DNA of 64,000 nt from Pseudohoeflea suaedae (GTDB lineage: Bacteria; Pseudomonadota; Alphaproteobacteria; Rhizobiales; Rhizobiaceae), in the NCBI RefSeq assembly GCF_004354915.1, contig NZ_SMSI01000001.1:1550001-1614000 (forward strand), read 5' to 3'. Under the pieces are notes generated by a model. The model searched no databases. It was not told the origin of the DNA and worked only from the letters and a program-made list of their open reading frames with translations. Position numbers and translations under genes: made by a program. The number at the start of each line of letters is the position of its first letter. The first letter of the stretch is position 1. Shown here in pieces: positions 9,240 through 16,891 of the stretch.

Positions 9240-11627
9240 TCAGAATGTTTTCCCGGTCGCGTCGCCGTAGTCAAGGTCTCCGAGGGTGCGGAGGCTGAGA
9301 CGAGCGCCGATGCTCCACTTCTTGGGATCGCTCACATAGCTCGGCTTGCGCTTGTAGACGATGGTCAGGGCAACGCACTCGTCCTCATAGGCCACGCCGA
9401 CGGAGGAGGTGGAGAAGCGGTTGTCGACGAGATCGTAGCCGGACGCGCCGAAGACGCGCCAGTTTTCCGCAAACCTCAGGCTGAGCGAGCCGTTGATACC
9501 GGAGCGGTCGACTTCCGAGCCGTAGCCGGGTGACCCGGCAGGACGCTGGGCATTGATGTCGGAATAGGTGATCGCGCCGCTCAGCTTCTCATGGGTGAAC
9601 ATGGCGGTCAGGTCGGCGCGCTCGACATTGAAGTCGTCCTTGTCGAATCGGGCACTCGCCGAGAAGCCGACGCCGACCGGTAGCTCGATGCCTGCATAGC
9701 CGACGAAATCGGAAGCGTCCTCTTCGAGGCCCGAGTTGTTGCCGGCATAGGTCAGGCTGTCCACGGCGAAGGAGTTCAGCCCCGCCAGCTGGTAGGATTG
9801 GCCGAACAGCCCATGTGTCGTGACGCCGTTGTCGAAGGTACCGGTGTAGCGGAAACCGAGATTGGCGCGGGTGCCGCCCTCGATCCGGTCATAGCCCGAG
9901 AACTTGTCGCGCTCGAACAGGCTGGTGGCATCGAAAACGAAGCTCTGCGCATCCTCGTTGGGAAGGCCGCCGGCGAGCCTTTCGTCGTTGCGCACGAAGA
10001 CCTGCGCGATCGGCTCTATCACGTGGCTCGACGAGTGTGCCGTGACGAGAAGGGGATAGCTGGCTTCGAGGCCGGCAGTCAGCATGGCGCGTGCGGCGCT
10101 GTTGCTGTCGGATAGCGTATCAGCCGTCGAGGTGGTGTCGAAGTGATTGAGGTCGCCGCGCGCCGCCAGGATCGGCGTCAGGCGCAGCCCGCCCTCGGTG
10201 GTCAGCGTCCGCTTCCACTCCAGTTCGGCGGTGGCGCGCTCGTTGGAACCCTCGATGCCGCGGTAGATGTCGTCGACGACATATTCACGCTTGCGGCTGA
10301 TCGACTGGCCGTTGACGTCGAGAGAGAGTTCGCCGCCGGCGACCGGCTGCGAGAAGATCTTGTTGTAGTCGATGACCGGATGAACGCGGGCTTCGCGATC
10401 CTCACGGAAATCGGCCATGTCACGGCCGAGATAGCTGTTGTCCGTGCCGTATGACGTCACGCTGCCGTCGTAGATGCGCCCATCGCGAATATCGACCCAG
10501 AACGCCCGCGCATCGAAGTAATTACGCTTGCCGAGGCCGGTCAGGTAGATCTCGGATTTCTGCCGGTCGTCGTCAAATCCGTCGATGGCGTAGGTCTGGG
10601 CGAAGGCCGGGTCCGATTCCCACATCACCTTCCAGCCGAAGGCCCAGCGTGGGTTGATCTTGAAATCGCCGGTCGTACCGATCAGTCCGCGTTCCTCTGC
10701 GGCGCGGTCGACGGCGGCCGTGACCGGATCGAACTCGTCCTGGCCGGTCTGGGAAATGCCCGCCGCACGCAGCGTCACGATGCCGTTCTCGAAACGTTTG
10801 CGGAATTCGGTATCCAGCAGGAAGCCCTGATTGGTATAGCCCGATGCCTCGATCGTCACGTCCGCGCTCTGTCCGAGCGTCAGGAAGTAGGGAACGCGTG
10901 CCCATGTGCCGAGAGCGTCATCGCTGCCGAAGGACGGGGTCAGGAAACCGCTTTTGCGCTTGCGGTCGAAATCCGGCACTTCCAGATAGGGCAGGTAGGC
11001 GATCGGCATGCCGAACAGCTCGAATCGCGCATTGCGCAGCTTCACCGTGCGCGTGCGCTCGTCCTGCACCACCTTTTCGGCTTTCACCTGCCAGATGGGG
11101 GCCTTTTCGGGGTGCTCCTTGCACGGCTCGCAGGCCGTGTAGACGCCATTGTTGAAGGTCGTCTCCACACCGCCGCGGCGTTCGGCGCTCTCGGCGGCGA
11201 TACGCGTGTCATCCGGCGTGACGATCTGCAAAGCGTTGACGAAGCCATCGGCGAAGTCATCGGTAATGTCGATCTCGTCGGCGGAAATCTTGTTGCCGTC
11301 CGGCTCGAGGATCTGCACGCGGCCATAGGCGCGCATCCGGCCGGTCTGCTGGTCGTATTCGACGCGATCAGCCACGAGATTGTAGCCCGAATAGTCGATC
11401 TGCACACCACCGGTGGCGATTACCTTCTCGGTGTCGTTGTTGTAGATGAGTTCGTTTGCGGTGAGCATCATGCGCGCATCGGCGGGGGCATCGATACTCG
11501 GGACGGATTGCGCAAAGACGGGCGAGGGCGCCATTGCACCCACCCCGGCAAAAATCGCGCACGCAGCCGCACTGGCGCGCAATACCCCATTCAGAGCTGA
11601 TTTATCAAATCGGCTCAATGCACTCAC
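9240..11627 (-). CDS. lptD: LPS assembly outer membrane protein LptD
   Basis: This protein of about 795 residues is the barrel of the LPS translocon that inserts lipopolysaccharide into the outer leaflet. It has a signal peptide (to about residue 40, PVFAQ), an OstA/LptA-like beta-jellyroll domain (about 50-180) and a large C-terminal barrel ending in Phe. A CEPC pair after the N-terminal domain and a Cys in DECVALTI near the end could form the structural disulfides known in LptD. The GTG start at 11627 is chosen because AGGAGG lies 8 bases upstream and a signal peptide follows at once. The GTG overlaps the lptG stop by one base (TAGTG). The open frame continues 156 codons further into lptG, but that part is out-of-frame lptG. 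Confidence 0.94.
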   Translation of the reverse strand: MSALSRFDKSALNGVLRASAAACAIFAGVGAMAPSPVFAQSVPSIDAPADARMMLTANELIYNNDTEKVIATGGVQIDYSGYNLVADRVEYDQQTGRMRAYGRVQILEPDGNKISADEIDITDDFADGFVNALQIVTPDDTRIAAESAERRGGVETTFNNGVYTACEPCKEHPEKAPIWQVKAEKVVQDERTRTVKLRNARFELFGMPIAYLPYLEVPDFDRKRKSGFLTPSFGSDDALGTWARVPYFLTLGQSADVTIEASGYTNQGFLLDTEFRKRFENGIVTLRAAGISQTGQDEFDPVTAAVDRAAEERGLIGTTGDFKINPRWAFGWKVMWESDPAFAQTYAIDGFDDDRQKSEIYLTGLGKRNYFDARAFWVDIRDGRIYDGSVTSYGTDNSYLGRDMADFREDREARVHPVIDYNKIFSQPVAGGELSLDVNGQSISRKREYVVDDIYRGIEGSNERATAELEWKRTLTTEGGLRLTPILAARGDLNHFDTTSTADTLSDSNSAARAMLTAGLEASYPLLVTAHSSSHVIEPIAQVFVRNDERLAGGLPNEDAQSFVFDATSLFERDKFSGYDRIEGGTRANLGFRYTGTFDNGVTTHGLFGQSYQLAGLNSFAVDSLTYAGNNSGLEEDASDFVGYAGIELPVGVGFSASARFDKDDFNVERADLTAMFTHEKLSGAITYSDINAQRPAGSPGYGSEVDRSGINGSLSLRFAENWRVFGASGYDLVDNRFSTSSVGVAYEDECVALTIVYKRKPSYVSDPKKWSIGARLSLRTLGDLDYGDATGKTF

Positions 11628-12721
11628 TATCCGTCCTCCTTGTGGAGAAGCACCGTCGTCCCCAATGAAGCCGCTACCACTACGGGCAGCCAGGCAGCAA
11701 CAACGGGAGGCAGGGTTCCAGCCTCGCCGAAGGCCTGTATGACTTCGGAAACGACATAAAGCACGAAGCCGGCGAGGATGCCACCCAGAATCACAGCCAT
11801 TGATTGACCGAACCTTACGAATCTCAGCGAGACCATGGCCGCAATCAGCGTCATTGCCGAGAATAGTGCCGGAAGTGCAACAAGTCGGTGAAATTGCATG
11901 GCGTATCCGTCGGCCGACACGCCATAGGAGCGGGCGGCGGCGATTTTCCCGGGCAGCTCGTAGATCGATATGGAATCGGGCGGCACGAGTGATTCGTCGA
12001 GAAACTCCGATGAAAGGTTGGTCGGCACCTCGATGGCCTCGAGTGCTTCGCGCGGCGCACCTGCCCGAAAACGGGTGACGTCGGTCAGCAGCCATGCCCC
12101 GTCGCCGAGTTCGGCCTGCTTGGCTTCCAGCCGGTCGAGCGGCTCTCCTTCGGCATCGAAGCGGATGAAGGTCGCATCTCCGAGCCGCGTGCCGCCATCG
12201 GCGCTGACTTCCGCGGAAATGATCGTGTCACCCTCTTCGGTGTGCTGCCTGAAGAAGGGCGGCCCCGTGTCTTCTGCCGGCTGTGCCGAGCGCATGCCGG
12301 TATCGAGCATCACATTGTCTTCGATCGAGTTCGAATTCGTGGCCAGCGGATTGAGCAGGAAGATCGTTGCCAGGCCCAGGATAAGGTTGGCGACGAGCAA
12401 GGGCGCGAGAAACTGCCAGGCGGACACCCCGGAGGCCCGTGCGACCACCAGCTCGTATTTCCGGTTGAGCTGCATCAGGGTGGCGATGGACGCAAGAAGC
12501 GCGATGAAGGGAATGGCGGTCTGCACCACGAGAGGTACCCGCAGCAGCGAGATGTAGAGCCCGAGACCGATCGTGTAGCCCGGAGAACTCGAAAGCCGCC
12601 CGGCCGTCTCGTTGAAATCGACGAGAAGGATGATGAGCACGACGGCGAAGAAATAGCCGGTGAAGGTCTTGAGATAATGGCGGAAGAAATACCGCCAGAG
12701 GGTTCCGGGCACGATGCTCAT
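11627..12721 (-). CDS. lptG: LPS export ABC transporter permease LptG
   Basis: This 364-residue YjgP/YjgQ-family membrane protein forms, with LptF and the ATPase LptB, the inner-membrane extractor that pulls LPS onto the Lpt bridge. The order of parts is standard: two or three N-terminal transmembrane helices (for example FTGYFFAVVLIILLVDF), a periplasmic jellyroll of about 120 residues, and C-terminal helices (FGQSMAVILGGILAGFVLYV). Its ATG overlaps the lptF stop (ATGA) and its TAG overlaps the lptD GTG, so lptF, lptG and lptD are translationally coupled. Confidence 0.93.
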   Translation of the reverse strand: MSIVPGTLWRYFFRHYLKTFTGYFFAVVLIILLVDFNETAGRLSSSPGYTIGLGLYISLLRVPLVVQTAIPFIALLASIATLMQLNRKYELVVARASGVSAWQFLAPLLVANLILGLATIFLLNPLATNSNSIEDNVMLDTGMRSAQPAEDTGPPFFRQHTEEGDTIISAEVSADGGTRLGDATFIRFDAEGEPLDRLEAKQAELGDGAWLLTDVTRFRAGAPREALEAIEVPTNLSSEFLDESLVPPDSISIYELPGKIAAARSYGVSADGYAMQFHRLVALPALFSAMTLIAAMVSLRFVRFGQSMAVILGGILAGFVLYVVSEVIQAFGEAGTLPPVVAAWLPVVVAASLGTTVLLHKEDG

Positions 12722-13926
12722 CTCACCTTCGCTTCCCGCCGCAACTTCCGGCGATAACGGGCTTCCAGCTGTTCGTAGAGCTTCGTGACCCGATGCGTGA
12801 CGATGGCGATGCGGCGTGAAATGGCGGACGGCATGCGCGGCGTTGCGCCGGTGGCGGCCAACAGGAACGATATGGCCGTGGCGGCTACCGGTACGGCAAA
12901 GGCGGCAAGATACATGGCGGTGGACTGGCCGGCCTCCTCGGCGGAGTAGAAGCCGAAGGCACGCAGCAGCACCACGCCGCCGACGACGCCGACGATGCTC
13001 TGCACCTTCTCCTGCCGGTTGGTCACGGCCTTGCCCATATAGATGAAGGCGAGGAAGCCGAAGGCGAGCGGATAGAGCCAGCCGGTCATCCGTTCGACGA
13101 CTTCCTTGGAGATTTCGCCGGGATACCGTTTCCGGAAGAAATCGTCTTCCGGCGGGTTCAGCAGATAGGGCGTCGATTGTTCACGCGGCCGGAAGATCTT
13201 GCGGTCGCCGGTGCTCGGCAGGAAGGACGACAGGTCCAGCGCATAGGAATCGAAGGTGACGATCGAGATGTTGCCGGACTTCGTGTCGCGCTGCTGGGCC
13301 TGCCCCTCGGCAAGTACCAGAAAGCGCTCGTCGGCCACCTGAACCACGCGGCCGCGATTGGCGAAATACACCAGGTCGGTGTTCTCGCTGCGCCGGTCGG
13401 ACAGGAAGATGCCGCCAAACTCCCCGCCGGGAAACATCTCGTCGATATGGACATACAGGCCGTCGCTCAGGCGCTGGAAGCTGCCCTTTCGCACCGCGAG
13501 CGACAACAGGTCGGCGGAGGCTGCGGCAAGCGTATCGCCGAACGCCCGGTTCGCCCTCGGCTCCAGCACGTTGGCGCTGGCAAAGGTCAAAGCTGAAATG
13601 AGAACCGACAGCGCGAGAATGGGACGCAGGACGACCCACTGGCCGGCACCGGCGGACTCCATCACCACCAACTCGGAATCCGAGTTCATGCCGTTGAGCA
13701 CCTGGGTGATCCCGATGAGAAGCGCGAACGGGGCGACGATCGAAAGCACGCTGGGAATGAGGAAAATGGTGATCTTGCCGAAGGCGAGCAGCGCCTGTTC
13801 GCTCGATGTCAGGATGTTGAGCCGCAACAGGACCTGAGTGGTCAGCACCAGAAGGGTCGCCGAAACCAGCGACCAGAAGGTCAGAACCGCCATGCGCCGG
13901 AAAAGATAGCCTTCGAACTCTCTCAT
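12718..13926 (-). CDS. lptF: LPS export ABC transporter permease LptF
   Basis: This 402-residue YjgP/YjgQ permease is the partner of LptG. The N-terminal REFEGYLFRRM and the first transmembrane helices (about 15-35, 55-80, 100-125) match LptF. A periplasmic domain and three C-terminal helices follow. The length is slightly greater than E. coli LptF (366) because of a basic C-terminal tail. It is the first gene of the minus-strand Lpt run; its promoter must lie in the 379-bp gap to pepA. Confidence 0.92.
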   Translation of the reverse strand: MREFEGYLFRRMAVLTFWSLVSATLLVLTTQVLLRLNILTSSEQALLAFGKITIFLIPSVLSIVAPFALLIGITQVLNGMNSDSELVVMESAGAGQWVVLRPILALSVLISALTFASANVLEPRANRAFGDTLAAASADLLSLAVRKGSFQRLSDGLYVHIDEMFPGGEFGGIFLSDRRSENTDLVYFANRGRVVQVADERFLVLAEGQAQQRDTKSGNISIVTFDSYALDLSSFLPSTGDRKIFRPREQSTPYLLNPPEDDFFRKRYPGEISKEVVERMTGWLYPLAFGFLAFIYMGKAVTNRQEKVQSIVGVVGGVVLLRAFGFYSAEEAGQSTAMYLAAFAVPVAATAISFLLAATGATPRMPSAISRRIAIVTHRVTKLYEQLEARYRRKLRREAKVR

Positions 13927-14305
13927 AGACCCTTGTTTCGTCAGTCACACGCCGGAGGACGTTCTGGAACGGCGCACGGGCGGGTAACGCCCCCGCCTGA
14001 CAGTGTCAATCGATCCGGTCTCCCCATTACAAATGAATTTGGCTAATTGTGAGGTAACAAACAGGGTTAACCAAATCCCACTTTTCCTGTTACGGGAATT
14101 CGCCCCGTGGACTTTTCGCGCGAACCGCGCCAAAGGGCGGGCAGGCTTGAAAGGGCAGGGGCATACACTACCATAACAATCCTGCTGGGGACCGGCCATC
14201 GGCGCCGGAACCACGCGACCCGAACCTTGCCTTTGGGGCCAAAAGGGTGAAGATCGCCGGCCGGAGCCCGGCCCCCAATTGAACAAACGCATTTCTGGAG
14301 AACCC
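13927..14305. other. Divergent intergenic region between lptF and pepA
   Basis: No coding frame here looks real. The gap must hold the promoters for the lptF operon (minus) and for pepA (plus). On the minus strand a perfect TTGACA lies at 14009-14004, but the hexamer 17 bp downstream (TACCCG) is poor. A stretch rich in A and T (14025-14100) stands out from the GC-rich surroundings and is a plausible promoter zone. A GGAG at 14297-14300 serves the pepA start. Confidence 0.4.
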
Positions 14306-15790
14306 ATGTCTGTCGAAATCGATATTTCCTTCGCAAAATCCGCCAAGGTTTCCGGCGGCCTCGCAGTCGCCATCGGTACGGAGGCAGAGCCGGTCTCGGC
14401 GGCGGCGCGCGGCTTCGATCCCGCCGATATTCTCGACAAGGCCGTCTCGGTCGCCGGCTTCAAGGGCAAAGCCTATGCGACGGTCGACGTTCTGGCGCCG
14501 AAGGATTCTCCGGCCGACCGCATCGCCATTGTCGGGGCAGGCAAGCCGGAAGAGCGCAGCGAATATGACTGGATGCGTATCGGCGGCAAGATCTTCACGC
14601 TGATCCGCTCGGCCAAAACGGTCACGATCGCTCTCGGCGAAGCCGATGAGCCCGATGCGGAGGCTGCCGCCGATCTCGCGCTTGGCCTGATCATGCGCGC
14701 CTATGATTTCGACACCTACAAGACACCGAAGGAAGACGACGAAGACGCCTCCGGCACCGTCAAGGTGACGATCGTTCATTCCGATACAAGCGCCTGCAAG
14801 AAGGCGTTCGCCGACCGCGAGGCAGTGGCAGGCGGCGTCAAGCTCGCCCGCGATCTTGTCAATGAACCGGCCAACATACTCGGCCCGGTCGAGTTCGCCG
14901 CCAAGGCCACGGAACTCGAAAAGCTCGGCGTCGAGGTGACGATCCTCACCGAGAAGGAACTCAAGGACCTCAAGATGGAGGCGCTGCTCGGCGTCGCCAT
15001 CGGCTCCGCCCGCCCGCCGCGCCTCGCCGTGATGCAATGGAAGGGCGGCAAGTCGAAGGACAAGCCGCTCGCCTTCGTCGGCAAGGGCGTTGTCTTCGAT
15101 ACCGGCGGCATTTCCATCAAGCCGGCCGGCGGCATGGAGGACATGAAGGGCGACATGGGCGGCGCGGCTGCCGTGATCGGCCTCATGCACACGCTGGCGG
15201 CCCGCAAGGCCAAGGTCAACGCGGTCGGCATACTCGGTCTCGTCGAGAACATGCCCGACGGTGCTGCGCAGCGTCCGGGCGACATCGTGCGCTCCATGTC
15301 CGGCCAGACAATCGAGATCATCAACACCGACGCCGAGGGGCGCCTCGTCCTCTGCGATGCGCTCTGGTATTGCCGTGAGCGATTCGATCCGAAAGTGATG
15401 ATCAACCTCGCCACGCTGACAGGTGCGGTCATTATTGCCCTGGGTCATCACCATGCCGGCATGTTCTCCAATGACGACGATCTCGCCGCCGCGCTCACCA
15501 GCGCCGGACTGCGCTCCGAGGAAAAGGTCTGGCGGCTTCCGCTCGGCCCGGAATACGACAAGCTCATCGATTCCAAGTTCGCCGACATGAAGAACACCGG
15601 TGGCCGTTCGGCCGGCTCGATCACGGCCGCGCAGTTCCTCAAGCGCTTCGTCAAGGACACGCCCTGGGCGCATCTCGACGTGGCCGGCACCGCAATGGGG
15701 TCGCCGTCCAACGATGTGAACCGCTCCTGGGGATCGGGTTTCGGCGTTCGCCTGCTCGACCGCTACGTCCGCGACACCCACGAGAACTGA
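14306..15790 (+). CDS. pepA: Leucyl aminopeptidase (M17 family)
   Basis: This 494-residue cytoplasmic aminopeptidase removes N-terminal residues using two metal ions. The M17 signature NTDAEGRL is present, together with the upstream metal ligands in [10 protein letters not shown] and the GDMGGAAAV loop. The ATG at 14306 is preferred over the in-frame ATG at 14279 because GGAG lies 5 bases upstream and because MSVEIDISF is a normal family start. In E. coli PepA also binds DNA; nothing here shows that. holC follows 8 bases later, the same pair as in E. coli. Confidence 0.95.
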   Translation: MSVEIDISFAKSAKVSGGLAVAIGTEAEPVSAAARGFDPADILDKAVSVAGFKGKAYATVDVLAPKDSPADRIAIVGAGKPEERSEYDWMRIGGKIFTLIRSAKTVTIALGEADEPDAEAAADLALGLIMRAYDFDTYKTPKEDDEDASGTVKVTIVHSDTSACKKAFADREAVAGGVKLARDLVNEPANILGPVEFAAKATELEKLGVEVTILTEKELKDLKMEALLGVAIGSARPPRLAVMQWKGGKSKDKPLAFVGKGVVFDTGGISIKPAGGMEDMKGDMGGAAAVIGLMHTLAARKAKVNAVGILGLVENMPDGAAQRPGDIVRSMSGQTIEIINTDAEGRLVLCDALWYCRERFDPKVMINLATLTGAVIIALGHHHAGMFSNDDDLAAALTSAGLRSEEKVWRLPLGPEYDKLIDSKFADMKNTGGRSAGSITAAQFLKRFVKDTPWAHLDVAGTAMGSPSNDVNRSWGSGFGVRLLDRYVRDTHEN

Positions 15791-15798
15791 GTGCCGAA

Positions 15799-16257
15799 AT
15801 GGCCGAGGCGCTGTTCTATCATCTGACGGAAACCCGCCTTGAGGATGCCCTCCCGCCGCTTCTGGAGAAAAGTCTGGAACGCGGCTGGAAGGTGTCCGTC
15901 CACATGGGCAGCGAAGAGCGCCGCGATGCGCTCGATGCCCATCTCTGGACATTCCGCGACGAGAGTTTCCTTCCGCACGGCATCGACTTCGCGGCCGATG
16001 ACGGTATGGCGGAGCGCCAGCCCGTGCTTCTGACGCTGTCGAACGAACCGGCCAACAAGGCCAGTGTGCGTTTTGCCGTCGACGGATCGGATGTGCCCTC
16101 GCTCGAGGGCTGCGAGCGTCTTGTCCTGATGTTCGACGGGCACGACCAGTCGCAGGTCGACCGGGCACGGGCGCAGTGGAAGGACCTCAAGGCCGGCGAT
16201 CACACGCTGACCTACTGGCAGCAGACACCCGACCGGCGCTGGGAGCGCAAGGCGTGA
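15799..16257 (+). CDS. holC: DNA polymerase III subunit chi
   Basis: This 152-residue protein links the clamp loader to single-strand-binding protein. The start, MAEALFYHLTETRLEDALP, and the internal LDAHLWTFRDESFLPHG are the HolC hallmarks. The size fits (E. coli chi has 147). It lies 8 bases after pepA on the same strand, the conserved pepA-holC arrangement, so the two are likely cotranscribed. Confidence 0.94.
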   Translation: MAEALFYHLTETRLEDALPPLLEKSLERGWKVSVHMGSEERRDALDAHLWTFRDESFLPHGIDFAADDGMAERQPVLLTLSNEPANKASVRFAVDGSDVPSLEGCERLVLMFDGHDQSQVDRARAQWKDLKAGDHTLTYWQQTPDRRWERKA

Positions 16258-16285
16258 AGATGATGGAGGCGGCACGGAAGGTTTC

Positions 16286-16891
16286 ATGCGTCTGATCGCT
16301 CTTCTCGTCGCGATAGCCGGCGCATTGATGGCCTTTGGTTACACCGCCTGGATCGACTTGGGCTCCGGCGCGGAGATCGGTCGCTATTCCGTCGCCACGA
16401 TACCCGCCGCACCCAGCGGTCCGACGCTGACACTTTCGGCGGCCGATGCGCCCGTCGGCATCTATCTCACCGCCGCCGTCCCCAATATCGCCGAAAGGCC
16501 CGCCGAGGGGCCTTCCACGGCCGTGTATGCGCTGACCGTCACGAGCGGGGCCGAGGTGGTCGAGCGTAGGGACGTCAGCTTTCGGTTCACCTATCCGGCG
16601 AACGACAGGGCGCTCAAGCCGAGCCGGCCACGCCAGACACAGCTTGCACTGCTGGTCGATCCCATGGATGGCGGGCCCTATCGGATATCCGTCGCGCGCA
16701 GAGGAAACGGCGTGAAGCTCGCCAGCGTCGTCCTCTCGGTCAGGCGCAAGGCAGTGGTTCCGGACGAGCGCATCGCGCCTGCGGGGTTCCTGCTTCTCGT
16801 GATCGGTGGCGTGGCATTCACGCTGATGGGGCGGCGCAGGAAGCCGGGCAGCGATCCGCGCCCGCCTCGCTCGCACAGATGGGGCCGCTAG
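16286..16891 (+). CDS. Uncharacterised membrane protein with two terminal helices
   Basis: I do not recognise this 201-residue protein. It has an N-terminal hydrophobic segment (residues 2-22) that could be an uncleaved anchor, a central beta-rich stretch of about 130 residues and a second transmembrane helix near residues 165-183 followed by a basic tail (RRRKPG). The predicted layout is a periplasmic domain held by two helices. It follows holC by 28 bases and may be cotranscribed. Its TAG and the stop of the convergent GGDEF-EAL gene share one CTAG. Confidence 0.75.
   Translation: MRLIALLVAIAGALMAFGYTAWIDLGSGAEIGRYSVATIPAAPSGPTLTLSAADAPVGIYLTAAVPNIAERPAEGPSTAVYALTVTSGAEVVERRDVSFRFTYPANDRALKPSRPRQTQLALLVDPMDGGPYRISVARRGNGVKLASVVLSVRRKAVVPDERIAPAGFLLLVIGGVAFTLMGRRRKPGSDPRPPRSHRWGR

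Noticed and set aside
9240-12095. An lptD start 156 codons upstream of the chosen GTG.
   Set aside because: That stretch is lptG out of frame, and the GTG at 11627 has a strong ribosome site and a signal peptide right after it.
14004-14009. TTGACA on the minus strand as the lptF -35 element.
   Set aside because: The hexamer is perfect, but the -10 at 17 bp (TACCCG) is poor, so it is mentioned only in the intergenic entry.
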